From positions 1 through 19,981 of the forward strand of contig CAOVIS010000008.1 in NCBI GenBank assembly GCA_948543905.1: a stretch of 19,981 nt of DNA. Direction: 5' to 3'. A model generated the notes under the pieces. The model worked only from the letters and a program-made list of their open reading frames with translations. It was not told where the DNA came from and made no database searches. The position numbers were made by a program, and so were the translations under genes. The stretch is from an uncultured Bacilli bacterium (GTDB lineage Bacteria; Bacillota_I; Bacilli_A; RF39; UBA660). Of the stretch, positions 1-7,524 are shown one piece after another. The first letter of the stretch is position 1, and every line of letters starts with the position of its first letter.

Positions 1-255
1 TTTAATACTAGCATTTTCGTCAAACAAGCGATAACACTCTAAGTTTATGTAATCACCATTTTGTAATTTAATCTCTACATCTACTTCAAACTTCTTATTT
101 AAAATAGTATTTCTATCTAACTTAACACTATTAGAAATAGTTATATCTTTTAAAGTACCAGGTTTTAAATCATAAAAGCTTTCTAATAAATCCGATGTAA
201 ATCTAACATTTTTACTACTACCTAAAATATACTTGAACATTAAATCCAGAGACAT
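1..255 (-). CDS. Rpn-like PD-(D/E)XK nuclease/transposase family protein, partial, early in-frame TGA
   Basis: The gene runs off the left edge; about 85 residues are visible. The N-terminus reads MSLDLMFKYILGS, then RFTSDLLESFYDLKPG, then KKFEVDVEIKL and DYINLECY. This matches my recollection of Rpn (recombination-promoting nuclease/putative transposase) proteins, in which the D of VDV and the E of NLE belong to the PD-(D/E)XK core. The best ribosome site (AAAGGAG, about 288-294) points to an ATG at 282, but that frame has TGA at 261-259, codon 8. I therefore give the next in-frame ATG (255), which lacks a good ribosome site. The gene may be a nonsense mutant, or may be read through or re-initiated. 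Family call is moderate; activity is unknown. Confidence 0.6.
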   Translation of the reverse strand, partial: MSLDLMFKYILGSSKNVRFTSDLLESFYDLKPGTLKDITISNSVKLDRNTILNKKFEVDVEIKLQNGDYINLECYRLFDENASIK

Positions 256-299
256 CGGTCATATTTTTACTTCTGTTTGCATGAGAATCTCCTTTCTAA

Positions 300-319
300 T
301 TTTCTTAAAATTAAGAAAA
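300..319. repeat. Perfect 9-bp inverted repeat in leader of the Rpn-like gene
   Basis: TTTTCTTAA (300-308) and TTAAGAAAA (311-319) are separated by two bases. The repeat lies between the likely promoter and the ribosome site of the minus-strand gene. It could be a leader hairpin or a dimeric repressor site. The sequence is AT-only apart from one C/G pair, so chance is possible. Confidence 0.4.
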
Positions 320-326
320 TGTCTTT

Positions 327-335
327 ACTATAACA
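327..335 (-). promoter_or_regulatory. Extended -10 promoter for the Rpn-like gene
   Basis: On the minus strand TGT precedes TATAGT (332-327), forming an extended -10. No good -35 lies 17 bases upstream. The transcript would begin about 40 bases before the ATG at 282. Confidence 0.35.
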
Positions 336-383
336 CAGGAGAAACGTGTAATTTGTCGAATCTTGTAATTTTTATTAAGTTTT

Positions 384-425
384 TAAAAAAATTAAAAATG
401 ATTGGCTATTGTTATTAGTCAATCA
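384..425 (-). terminator. Rho-independent terminator of kinase-gap operon
   Basis: Read on the minus strand, TGATTGAC (425-418) pairs with GCCAATCA (406-399) across an 11-base loop, with one G-U pair. A T-rich tract (398-384) follows. It sits 10 bases past the gap stop codon. Confidence 0.7.
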
Positions 426-435
426 ATTAAATATT

Positions 436-1434
436 TTAATTTTTAAAGAGATATTTAGCAGTTCTAAGCATTTGAACAGTATAACCATATTCATTGTCAT
501 ACCAAGCGACTACTTTTATAAGATTATCATTAACGCTTGTTGATAAGCCATCGACTAAAGCTCCTAGAGGTTTACCTAAAATATCACTAGAAACAATAGG
601 ATCATAGGTTATTTTTAGGGTATCATTTTGATTTACTTCAAAGATTTTATTTACTTCTTCTAAAGAAGTTTGTCTTTTGGGAATAAAGGTGAGTTCAATT
701 AAGGAACCATCAGTTACAGGGACACGATAAGCTCCACCATCTAGTTTGCCATTAAGACTTGGAATTACTTTACCAATGGCACTAGCTGCTCCCGTAGAAG
801 TTGGAACTATATTAGCAGCACATGCTCTACCTCTTCGGGATAAGATTCCTTTTTTATGAGAAACATCAAGAGTGGCTTGATCATTAGTATAAGCATGGAT
901 AGTTGAGGCAAAACCACTTTCAATTCCAATATAATGCTCTAAAAGATTAGCAACAGGAGCTAAGCAATTGGTGGTACAACTAGCCGCGGATATAATAGTT
1001 TCAGTACCATCTATAATATTTTCATTGACCCCATAAACAATAGTTTTTACATTATCAGATTTAGATGGAGCAGAAATCAAAACTTTTTTGGCTCCAGCTT
1101 TAATATGTTTAGAAGCATCTTCATATTTAGTGAATTTACCTGTACATTCTAATACTAAATCAATATCTAGTTCGGCCCAAGGAAGATTTTCAGGATCCAT
1201 TTCATTATAAACTTTTATCTTTTTAGTTTTATTAATAATTATTTCATCTTCGGTACTTTTTATTATATCTTCGTGAAAAGAACGATGAACTGTATCATAT
1301 TTTGCTAAATAGGCTAGTTCTTTAGTTTCTCCTAAATCATTAATAGCGACAATATTAAAATCGGTAGTTGTTATTATTTGCCGAAATGCAAGTCTTCCTA
1401 TTCTTCCAAAACCATTAATTGCTACTTTAATCAT
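436..1434 (-). CDS. gapA: Type I glyceraldehyde-3-phosphate dehydrogenase
   Basis: Cytosolic glycolytic enzyme converting glyceraldehyde-3-phosphate, NAD and phosphate to 1,3-bisphosphoglycerate. The 332-residue length is normal. The Rossmann motif INGFGRIGR is at residues 7-14, the catalytic Cys153 is in SCTTNC, and the general-base His180 is in STIHAYT. The C-terminal AWYDNEYGY is also present, so the enzyme looks intact. Asn-Asp after the second beta strand (AIND) is the usual NAD-preferring arrangement. The ATG overlaps the last 8 bases of the upstream kinase gene, and the ribosome site AGGAGG lies inside that gene, so the two are probably translationally coupled. A terminator follows the stop codon. 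No pgk or tpi lies beside it, unlike many Firmicutes. Confidence 0.96.
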   Translation of the reverse strand: MIKVAINGFGRIGRLAFRQIITTTDFNIVAINDLGETKELAYLAKYDTVHRSFHEDIIKSTEDEIIINKTKKIKVYNEMDPENLPWAELDIDLVLECTGKFTKYEDASKHIKAGAKKVLISAPSKSDNVKTIVYGVNENIIDGTETIISAASCTTNCLAPVANLLEHYIGIESGFASTIHAYTNDQATLDVSHKKGILSRRGRACAANIVPTSTGAASAIGKVIPSLNGKLDGGAYRVPVTDGSLIELTFIPKRQTSLEEVNKIFEVNQNDTLKITYDPIVSSDILGKPLGALVDGLSTSVNDNLIKVVAWYDNEYGYTVQMLRTAKYLFKN

Positions 1435-3073
1435 TATTATTTCCTCCTATAAATTCTCTTAATATACTACTTTTACTAACATATTCACTAGGAATAGAGT
1501 AAAATATATGTAAAAATTTTAATAGACGTCTAGCTTCTTCATAATAACTGGAATCTGTATCTACTGATAATAATAAAGGCTCAGCATATACTTTTAATAC
1601 TCCTAATTCGTAAGGTAGAGCAGTATTAATTATAATATCAGCTTCATTAGTAAAGGGAAAAATATATTTTTCTTCACCGCGACGAACATTTTGCCAATTA
1701 TGAAGAGTATCTTTAACACTATGCCCTCTAGTTCTATTATCGCGAATAATTCTTCTAAGTAGTCTTAAATCAAGGGTTGAAATATAATTATGACGATCAA
1801 TATTTAAAGGAATAAATGGGCTTAAGTACACTTTGTATTTATAAACTTTCGGAATATACGAAGTTAGTTCTTCATTTAAAGAATGTAGTCCTTCAATTAA
1901 AACGATACTATTATCAGTCATTTCTAAGTAGTTATTATGATATTCTTTTTCACCAGTTTTAAAATTAAATACAGGAACATTTATTTTTTCACCTTTTAAA
2001 AGAGCTACTAAATCTTTATTTAATAAATCAATATCGATAGCAGCTAGAGATTCAAAATCATAGTTGCCAAATTCATCTTTGGGTGTATCTTTTCTTTCTT
2101 TAAAATAATCATCAATAGATATACAAAGAGGGTTATAGCCTTTGCTCCTAAGATATGCGCCTAAAACCCTAGAAGTTGTAGTTTTGCCACTACTGGAAGG
2201 ACCAGCTAGCATAATAAAGCGACAATTTTCTCTTTTTTGAATTTCCTCACTTACCTTTTTTATTTGGTCATTAAAATATAATTCACATGATTCAATAAAA
2301 CCAGATATGCTAGAGTTAGACACTAAATTATTTAAATCAGAAACAAAAGGTGCTTTTAACATTTTTAACCAGCTTTTACCTTTATAAAAGGCATTTACAA
2401 TATTATCATGTGGAGTATAGGTAGGAAGGATACCTCCTGTTAGATTACTTGGATATAATATTATAAGGCGATTATCATGTAGGTATTTTAAATCAAAAGA
2501 TTTAATGTAGCCAGTGCTATAAGGCATATTGACATAAAAATAGTTAAGGTAATTTTTTAATTTATAAATGGTAACTATGTTGTCATGAACTTGTACATTT
2601 TTAGCCTTTTCAAGAAGATTATTTTCTTCATAAAAGTGTATTGCTTCTTTTTTTAAGATGTTATATTTTAGAATTGGATAATCATTTTTAACTATATTTT
2701 CCATTTCGGCTTTTATTTTAGCTATATCTGTTTCCGTAAGTTTAATATTACTTTTTATCTCACCTAACATTCCCCCTGGAACACTATGTAAAAATTCGAT
2801 ATCAGCTTCATTGTATAAAGTTTTAATAGCTACTTCTAAAATAAATTTTAAAGCGGCTTTATATATTTTGGAACCTTCAATACTATTTATATCAAAAAAT
2901 TCGATAGCCTCGTCATTTAGAGCAACATCATTTAAAGATAGAATCTGATTATTTTTTTTGACTCCTAAAACTGTATCTTTATAAAAAGAATTTTTGCTAA
3001 TATCAATGTACTTTGTACCTGAGGCAACAACGATATTTTTATTATTATCAATATTTACTGTTATTTTATTCAT
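1427..3073 (-). CDS. Uridine kinase-like nucleoside kinase with TGS and threonyl-tRNA-synthetase-like N-terminal domains
   Basis: The 548-residue protein has three parts. Residues 1-65 resemble a TGS domain. Residues about 70-240 resemble the second additional domain of threonyl-tRNA synthetase. Residues about 285-500 form a phosphoribulokinase/uridine-kinase P-loop domain. Walker A is GPSSSGKT at 291-298, followed by SIDDYF, the usual substrate-side acidic motif, and VLIEGLHSLN. The family is annotated as nucleoside (uridine) kinase, expected to phosphorylate a nucleoside with ATP or GTP; the true substrate and the role of the tRNA-synthetase-like part are not settled. ATG 3073 follows a GGGGAT ribosome site. 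It is the first gene of a two-gene unit with gapA. Confidence 0.88.
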   Translation of the reverse strand: MNKITVNIDNNKNIVVASGTKYIDISKNSFYKDTVLGVKKNNQILSLNDVALNDEAIEFFDINSIEGSKIYKAALKFILEVAIKTLYNEADIEFLHSVPGGMLGEIKSNIKLTETDIAKIKAEMENIVKNDYPILKYNILKKEAIHFYEENNLLEKAKNVQVHDNIVTIYKLKNYLNYFYVNMPYSTGYIKSFDLKYLHDNRLIILYPSNLTGGILPTYTPHDNIVNAFYKGKSWLKMLKAPFVSDLNNLVSNSSISGFIESCELYFNDQIKKVSEEIQKRENCRFIMLAGPSSSGKTTTSRVLGAYLRSKGYNPLCISIDDYFKERKDTPKDEFGNYDFESLAAIDIDLLNKDLVALLKGEKINVPVFNFKTGEKEYHNNYLEMTDNSIVLIEGLHSLNEELTSYIPKVYKYKVYLSPFIPLNIDRHNYISTLDLRLLRRIIRDNRTRGHSVKDTLHNWQNVRRGEEKYIFPFTNEADIIINTALPYELGVLKVYAEPLLLSVDTDSSYYEEARRLLKFLHIFYSIPSEYVSKSSILREFIGGNNND

Positions 3074-3161
3074 ATCAATCCCCGTATTTCTATTCTTCTA
3101 ATATATTATCATATTTTTTTTAATTTGTACATTTATATGAATAATTTTTGAAAATTTATGC

Positions 3162-3179
3162 TATATATTATATAGGTGA
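3162..3179 (+). promoter_or_regulatory. Extended -10 and ribosome site for clpP
   Basis: TGC precedes TATATA (3162-3167), an extended -10. AGGTGA (3174-3179) lies 9 bases before the ATG. No CtsR-type direct repeat (GGTCAAA) is visible, so heat-shock control of the usual Bacillus kind is not supported. Confidence 0.4.
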
Positions 3180-3188
3180 TTAAATTTT

Positions 3189-3758
3189 ATGAACATTGTA
3201 CCAACTGTTATTGAAAAAAGTAGTAATAAAGAATATGCTTATGATTTGTATTCAAGACTTTTAAAAGATAGAATTATCTTTCTTAGTGGTGAGGTAAATG
3301 ATAGTATAGCAAGTATTATCGTAAGTGAATTATTATATCTTGATAGTAAGGGACATGAAGATATTTATTTATATATTAATAGTCCTGGAGGTTCGGTTAC
3401 ATCTGGGCTTGCGATATATGATACAATGAATTATATTAAAAGTGATGTTAGAACGATTGTTATAGGAATGGCTGCGTCCATGGGAGCTTTTTTGTTATCT
3501 AGTGGAGCTAAAGGTAAGAGAGCTGCTCTTAGCAATGCAGAAGTTATGATTCATCAAGTTTTAGGTGGTGCTCAAGGACAAGCGACTGATATTAAAATTG
3601 CTGCGGAACATATTTTAAAAATTAAAAAGAAGCTTAATAAGATACTAGCTTTTAATACAGGACAAAATATTAATAAAATTGTGAAAGATTGTGAAAGAGA
3701 TAATTATATGAGTGCAAAAGAAGCTCTTGAATATGGTTTAATTGATGAGATTATCTAA
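3189..3758 (+). CDS. clpP: ATP-dependent Clp protease proteolytic subunit
   Basis: Serine peptidase that forms the tetradecameric chamber of ClpXP/ClpCP and degrades unfolded proteins delivered by Clp ATPases in the cytosol. The 189-residue length is near the family norm of about 195. The catalytic triad is visible: Ser97 in GMAASMGAF, His122 in MIHQVLGG and Asp171 in CERDNYMSA. The substrate-binding loop NSPGGSV is at 64-70. The N-terminal axial loop (IVPTVIEKS) is short but typical. It stands alone on the plus strand, divergent from the kinase-gap unit and convergent with whiA, whose 3' end it overlaps by 4 bases. Confidence 0.95.
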   Translation: MNIVPTVIEKSSNKEYAYDLYSRLLKDRIIFLSGEVNDSIASIIVSELLYLDSKGHEDIYLYINSPGGSVTSGLAIYDTMNYIKSDVRTIVIGMAASMGAFLLSSGAKGKRAALSNAEVMIHQVLGGAQGQATDIKIAAEHILKIKKKLNKILAFNTGQNINKIVKDCERDNYMSAKEALEYGLIDEII

Positions 3759-4687
3759 TCTTTAGAAGAGTTTTCTTGATGTTTTTTTATTAAATTACGT
3801 ACCTTGATAAAGTGGTGATTAACACCACTTTTGCCAATTATATAGCTTGTTTCCATACTTATAATATCTGCTAGTTCTTTTAAAGAGGTTTCTGGATATT
3901 TTTCGCGGTAATCTAAAACTATCTTAGTTGTATCATCAAGTAAACTATATAAGTCATGACTTTTTAAGTATTTTATTTCATCTAGTTGTTTTAACCCAGT
4001 ATTTATGGTTTTTTCTTGATTAGCAATCTCGCAATTATTAAGGCGATTAACCATGTTTTTATGATCACGATAAATGCGAATGTCTTCAAAGTAAAAATAG
4101 GCATTGGTGGCACTAAAAAGTCTTATTAGTTCACTTATTACTTCAGCATTTTTAATATAGACCATATATTTGGAGTTTCTTTTTAAATGTTTAGCATTAT
4201 AGCCTAATTCTTTTAATAGTTTAGTTATATATATTGCTTCACGGTTCATATTAGTTACGATTTCAAAGTGATAACCACTAGATGCAGGGTCATTAATGGT
4301 TCCAGAAGCTAGAAAAACTCCTCTTAAATAGGCTGTTTTTTCTTCATTATTAGTTAAGAAAAATTCACTTGGAAGAATCTTTTTTTTACCTTCCATAATA
4401 TTTAGAAAAGTTAAAATATAAGGTATTTTGTCTTTAATTTCTAAAATGTATATTTGCTTAATGCGAAATCTGCGCTGATTACGAATTGTTATTTTTACTT
4501 CAATATTAAATATTTCCTTTAAATGGGTATATATTCTTCTAGTTACACTAGCATTTTCTAGAGTTATAGTAATGCTGTCTTTAATAGAACTGGAAAAACG
4601 CATAAATCCAGACAGTTCACATATCTTCTCATTATCATTTAAGGAAGTTTTTGATATTTCTTCTTTTACTCTAGTTGTATATGTCAT
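3755..4687 (-). CDS. whiA: DNA-binding protein WhiA
   Basis: The 310-residue WhiA-family protein has an N-terminal LAGLIDADG-like fold ([12 protein letters not shown] is the signature stretch, about residues 119-130) and a C-terminal helix-turn-helix ([10 protein letters not shown], then [15 protein letters not shown]). In Actinobacteria it is a sporulation regulator; in Bacillus it affects division and chromosome segregation. Its ATG shares one base with the yvcK stop (TAATG), giving coupled translation. This preserves the yvcK-whiA order of Firmicutes, although rapZ (yvcJ), usually upstream, is absent here. The stop is TAG, the only non-TAA stop I found in the window. The gene is convergent with clpP. 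Confidence 0.94.
   Translation of the reverse strand: MTYTTRVKEEISKTSLNDNEKICELSGFMRFSSSIKDSITITLENASVTRRIYTHLKEIFNIEVKITIRNQRRFRIKQIYILEIKDKIPYILTFLNIMEGKKKILPSEFFLTNNEEKTAYLRGVFLASGTINDPASSGYHFEIVTNMNREAIYITKLLKELGYNAKHLKRNSKYMVYIKNAEVISELIRLFSATNAYFYFEDIRIYRDHKNMVNRLNNCEIANQEKTINTGLKQLDEIKYLKSHDLYSLLDDTTKIVLDYREKYPETSLKELADIISMETSYIIGKSGVNHHFIKVRNLIKKHQENSSKD
3809..3831 (+). terminator. 9-bp hairpin inside the 3' end of whiA, possible clpP transcript end
   Basis: AAAGTGGTG (3809-3817) and CACCACTTT (3823-3831) form a perfect stem with an ATTAA loop, 51 bases past the clpP stop codon. Only a short T run follows. The bases also encode the conserved GKSGVNHHF helix of WhiA, so the palindrome may be a by-product of coding. 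Confidence 0.22.
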
Positions 4688-5637
4688 TATTTTTTACCCA
4701 TTAAAATTGAAAATACAAGATAGGCTGTTTTTAACGTATCATGTCTTAAATAGCCATCTTCTATAGAATATATTCTATCTTTGATAATTTTTACTTTCAT
4801 TTTTTTTAGTTTGTCTTCGTCTAATAAAACTGGGTCTTTTTGTTCTTCAGTCGCATATTTTAAAACTAATTCTGCAGGGATAGGATCATCGTTAGCTAAA
4901 ACCATATTTATAGTATTAGCCCCTAGATATTCATTTAAAACATTAATATGATCACTAACTTTATAATCATCAGTTTCGCCTGGTTGAGTGACTAAATTGC
5001 AAATATATAGTTTGGGGGCTTTACTTTTTTTGATTGCTTTTACAACATCATCAATAATTAAATTAGGAATAATACTTGTTAAAAGACTGCCTGAGGAAAA
5101 TATTATTAAATCTGCTTCTTTCAAAGCATTAATAACATCTTGGTTGACAGCAACTTCATGATCATACATGACTCTTTTTATTTTCTTTTTAGTTTTAGTA
5201 ATACTAGTTTCACCAATTACTTTTTTACCATCTTCTAAAATACCAATTAATTCAGCATTGTCTTCTGTTATAGGTAAAATTTGACCTTCGATATCTAATA
5301 GTTTTGCTAGTACGGGAATAGCACTAGCAAAAGTGCCTTTTTGGTCTAAAAGTGCCGTTAAAAGAAGATTTTTTATGGAATGGTTGCCTAAGCTTTTAGA
5401 CTCTTTAAAGCGATAATTCATTAAGTTTACAATATCAGTATCAGTGTTACTCATAGCAAGCAAAACTTTAGAGATATCGCCAACTGCAGGGATGTTAAAA
5501 TCTTGTCTTAATCTTAGAGTAGACCCGCCATTATCAGAGACCGATACGACCGCGGTTATATCAATAGGAAATAATTTTAATCCTTTAAGCATTTGGGAAA
5601 GGCCAGAACCTCCTCCAAAAATTACAATTTTTTTCAT
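4687..5637 (-). CDS. yvcK: Gluconeogenesis factor YvcK/CofD-like protein
   Basis: The 316-residue protein belongs to the CofD/YvcK superfamily. The N-terminal nucleotide-binding motif FGGGSGLSQMLKG is at residues 7-19, followed by DNGGSTLRLR and the family signature PAVGDISKVLLAMS. In Bacillus and Listeria the protein is needed for normal cell shape and wall synthesis on gluconeogenic substrates and binds UDP-sugars. It acts in the cytosol, sometimes as a helical filament. Its ATG at 5637 has only a weak ribosome site (GTGATG). It is the first gene of the yvcK-whiA unit. The 519-base space upstream contains a separate plus-strand small gene. Confidence 0.93.
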   Translation of the reverse strand: MKKIVIFGGGSGLSQMLKGLKLFPIDITAVVSVSDNGGSTLRLRQDFNIPAVGDISKVLLAMSNTDTDIVNLMNYRFKESKSLGNHSIKNLLLTALLDQKGTFASAIPVLAKLLDIEGQILPITEDNAELIGILEDGKKVIGETSITKTKKKIKRVMYDHEVAVNQDVINALKEADLIIFSSGSLLTSIIPNLIIDDVVKAIKKSKAPKLYICNLVTQPGETDDYKVSDHINVLNEYLGANTINMVLANDDPIPAELVLKYATEEQKDPVLLDEDKLKKMKVKIIKDRIYSIEDGYLRHDTLKTAYLVFSILMGKK

Positions 5638-5751
5638 AATTCATCACTACTATAACTTTATCATAAAAAGAAAAAAAAAAGAACTATTATTTAAAATATT
5701 TAATTTTTTTGTAAAATTTACGTAAAATTAAGAAAAAAGTTAAAATGTCAA

Positions 5752-5863
5752 ATGGCTGCTAAAAGATTAAAATATGCTAGAGAATTTTAAAAATTGACTA
5801 AACAATTTTGGAAATTGGGCTCCAATTTTACATTTTTGGATGATTTGCAAAACATTTAGATTT
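5752..5863 (+). other. Possible remnant of an HTH gene start, with two tandem hairpins
   Basis: An ATG at 5752 reads MAAKRLKYAREF, then TAA, then KLTKQFWKLG in the same frame. The stretch RLKYAREF-KLT resembles the first helix of XRE regulators broken by one nonsense codon, but the rest does not look like HTH. The same bases hold two adjacent inverted repeats: AAAATTG/CAATTTT (5790-5796 and 5803-5809) and AAATTGG/CCAATTT (5812-5818 and 5822-5828). The coding interpretation is weak. Confidence 0.2.
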
Positions 5864-5873
5864 ATGTTATGGT
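5845..5873 (+). promoter_or_regulatory. Sigma-A-type promoter of the small hydrophobic peptide gene
   Basis: TTGCAA (5845-5850), 17 bases, then TATGGT (5868-5873). This places the start near 5880, at the base of the paired 5' leader, and gives a leader of about 65 bases. Confidence 0.45.
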
Positions 5874-5875
5874 GG

Positions 5876-6116
5876 TTTTGCGAGAGACAAAGTCTTTGGT
5901 GTTTGCCACTAAATTTTATGAAAATAAAGTGAGGTGGTCGCTATGTCAAAAAAAGATTTTCTTATTTTTGCTCTATTAGTGATAATTGTATTATTAATCA
6001 TCTATAATTAATTTTTAGTTGTAGGGGATTTTGATACAACAAAAAATCACCACTTACATATTGTAAGGGTGCTTAACCAAAAGGCAAGTACACAAGATAT
6101 TTGTGTCTCGCTTAAA
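5876..6116 (+). ncRNA. Structured toxin mRNA with 5'-3' fold-back pairing
   Basis: GCGAGAGACAAA (5880-5891) pairs with TTTGTGTCTCGC (6100-6111) at 11 of 12 positions. The ribosome site AGGTGGT (5932-5938) can pair with ACCACTT (6049-6055), including one G-U pair. Local hairpins are AGAC/GTCT (5885-5895), CTTAC/GTAAG (near 6052-6066) and ACACAA/TTGTGT (near 6090-6106). Such fold-back is known from type I toxin mRNAs such as hok. I see no classical U-tract terminator. Confidence 0.4.
5943..6011 (+). CDS. 22-residue hydrophobic membrane peptide, candidate type I toxin
   Basis: The short reading frame encodes MSKKDFLIFALLVIIVLLIIYN. It has a charged lysine-aspartate start, then one uninterrupted hydrophobic helix (residues 6-21), then an asparagine end. 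Ribosome site GAGGTGGT (5931-5938) lies 5 to 8 bases before ATG. Size and shape match type I toxins and holin-like small toxins of Firmicutes, which depolarise the membrane when their antisense RNA fails, but I recognise no specific family. Support comes from the setting: its own promoter, a structured leader, and a 3' region able to pair with both the leader and the ribosome site. It lies isolated between yvcK and murD, on the opposite strand. It could instead be a chance frame within an untranslated RNA. Confidence 0.5.
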   Translation: MSKKDFLIFALLVIIVLLIIYN

Positions 6117-6119
6117 TTA

Positions 6120-6148
6120 ATAATAATATATTTTTGAATAAAAGTAAA
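6120..6148 (-). promoter_or_regulatory. Candidate antisense-RNA promoter facing the small peptide gene
   Basis: On the minus strand TTTACT (6148-6143), 17 bases, then TATTAT (6125-6120). Its transcript would run leftward and be complementary to the 3' region and ribosome-site-masking bases of the peptide mRNA. The region is so AT-rich that chance matches are likely. It could also merely extend the murD transcript. Confidence 0.3.
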
Positions 6149-6156
6149 GCTATTTT

Positions 6157-7476
6157 TTATTTGTATGTGTTAACTATATTTTTAAATTCGTCTCCCCTAT
6201 CTTCAAATTTGGCATATTGATCCCAAGAAGCTGAGGCAGGACTTAATAATACAGTATCTCCTGGTTTAGTATTTTCTTTAATATTTTCCATAGCAAGTTT
6301 TAGAGTTTCACAACTAAATACTGGAATGCTATTATTTTGGGCAAACTCTACAATGCGAGAACGGACTTCACCGATAGCATAAATTCTTTTTATTTTATTA
6401 TTATATGGAGCTAAATCATTAAAATCTTGGCTTCGTTCCATACCACCTAAAATTAAATGAATATTAGCGTCAAAACTCTTTAAAGCTGTAATAGTTGCAA
6501 CAGGATTAGTTGATTTAGAATCATTATAGTAAACTACATCATTAATAGTCGCAACATATTCAAGACGATGTTCAACACCTTTAAATTCTTGTAATACTTT
6601 TTTAGCATATTTAAAATCAATATTTAGCTTGGTTAGTAAAACAAGGGCTGCTAAGATATTTTCATAGTTATGAATACCTTTTAATAAAATATCATTAGTA
6701 CTAATTATTGGTTCATTATTGATGTATATTATCCCGTTTTTTAAATAGTTATTTGAGTCATTAAAATATACTTTAGTAGAAGCAATATCATTGGTTATAT
6801 TTATACTATCGGAATTGCTAGCGTTAATTATGGCAATACTTTCTTTAGTATGATAGTTAAAAATCTTTTTCTTAACACTTAAATATTTTTCATATGAGCC
6901 ATGGTAATCTAGATGAGTGGGACATAAATTAGTAAGAATACTAATATCGGTTTTAAATTCATGTAAATCATTTAATTGATGATCAGATATTTCTAGAAGT
7001 AAAATAGTATCTTCAGTTGTATTTTTAGCCACTTTAGATAGTGGAGTGCCAATATTACCGCCCAGTATTACATTTACGCCCGCTGATTCTAAAATTTCAT
7101 TAATAAGAGTAGTTGTAGTGGTTTTGCCATTTGAACCAGTAACACCAATAATCTTAGTCTTAGGATTTAGATAATGGAAAGCTACTTCCATTTCATTTAC
7201 AACAGGAATATTTAAAGTTTCTGCTTTGGTAATACAAGGATGATATGGGAAAACGCCAGGATTTTTAATAACTACGTCATAAGAGTCATTAAGAAAATTT
7301 TCAGGTTCAGAGGTTATAATAATTTTTACGCCTAAACTTTCTAACTCTTTAATACTATTTTCATCTTGATTTTTGGCATCGCAAATTAAAATTTCATTAG
7401 ACTCACTTAAAAGTTTTGCTACCTCATAACCACTTTTAGCCATGCCTAAAATAAATATTTTTTTGTTATTGTACAT
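6157..7476 (-). CDS. murD: UDP-N-acetylmuramoyl-L-alanine--D-glutamate ligase
   Basis: Cytosolic Mur ligase that adds D-glutamate to UDP-MurNAc-L-alanine using ATP, in peptidoglycan precursor synthesis. The ATP-binding loop GVTGSNGKTTT is at about residues 111-121. An N-terminal Rossmann-like motif (FILGMAKSGYEVAKLL) and the third-domain NDSKSTNPVAT follow the family plan. Length is 439 residues, close to the usual 450. I chose ATG 7476 over the in-frame GTG at 7485, because GTG is part of the ribosome site (TAGGTGAT) for the ATG. The gene lies 48 bases after the metallopeptidase gene and is probably the last gene of that operon. The usual dcw neighbours (mraY, murG) are absent. Confidence 0.95.
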   Translation of the reverse strand: MYNNKKIFILGMAKSGYEVAKLLSESNEILICDAKNQDENSIKELESLGVKIIITSEPENFLNDSYDVVIKNPGVFPYHPCITKAETLNIPVVNEMEVAFHYLNPKTKIIGVTGSNGKTTTTTLINEILESAGVNVILGGNIGTPLSKVAKNTTEDTILLLEISDHQLNDLHEFKTDISILTNLCPTHLDYHGSYEKYLSVKKKIFNYHTKESIAIINASNSDSINITNDIASTKVYFNDSNNYLKNGIIYINNEPIISTNDILLKGIHNYENILAALVLLTKLNIDFKYAKKVLQEFKGVEHRLEYVATINDVVYYNDSKSTNPVATITALKSFDANIHLILGGMERSQDFNDLAPYNNKIKRIYAIGEVRSRIVEFAQNNSIPVFSCETLKLAMENIKENTKPGDTVLLSPASASWDQYAKFEDRGDEFKNIVNTYK

Positions 7477-7524
7477 ATAAATCACCTAAACTAATTATAT
7501 GCTAAAAATTCTAAAAAAGCAATT

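Noticed and set aside
233..418. Plus-strand frame of 61 codons
   Set aside because: It overlaps the start of the Rpn-like gene, its leader and the gap terminator; no ribosome site and no recognisable protein.
3100..3190. CtsR heat-shock operator before clpP
   Set aside because: No GGTCAAA-type direct repeat is present in the intergenic region.
4572..5725. Plus-strand frames of 64 and 93 codons opposite whiA and yvcK
   Set aside because: They lie opposite strongly conserved coding sequence and have no ribosome site; shadows of whiA and yvcK.
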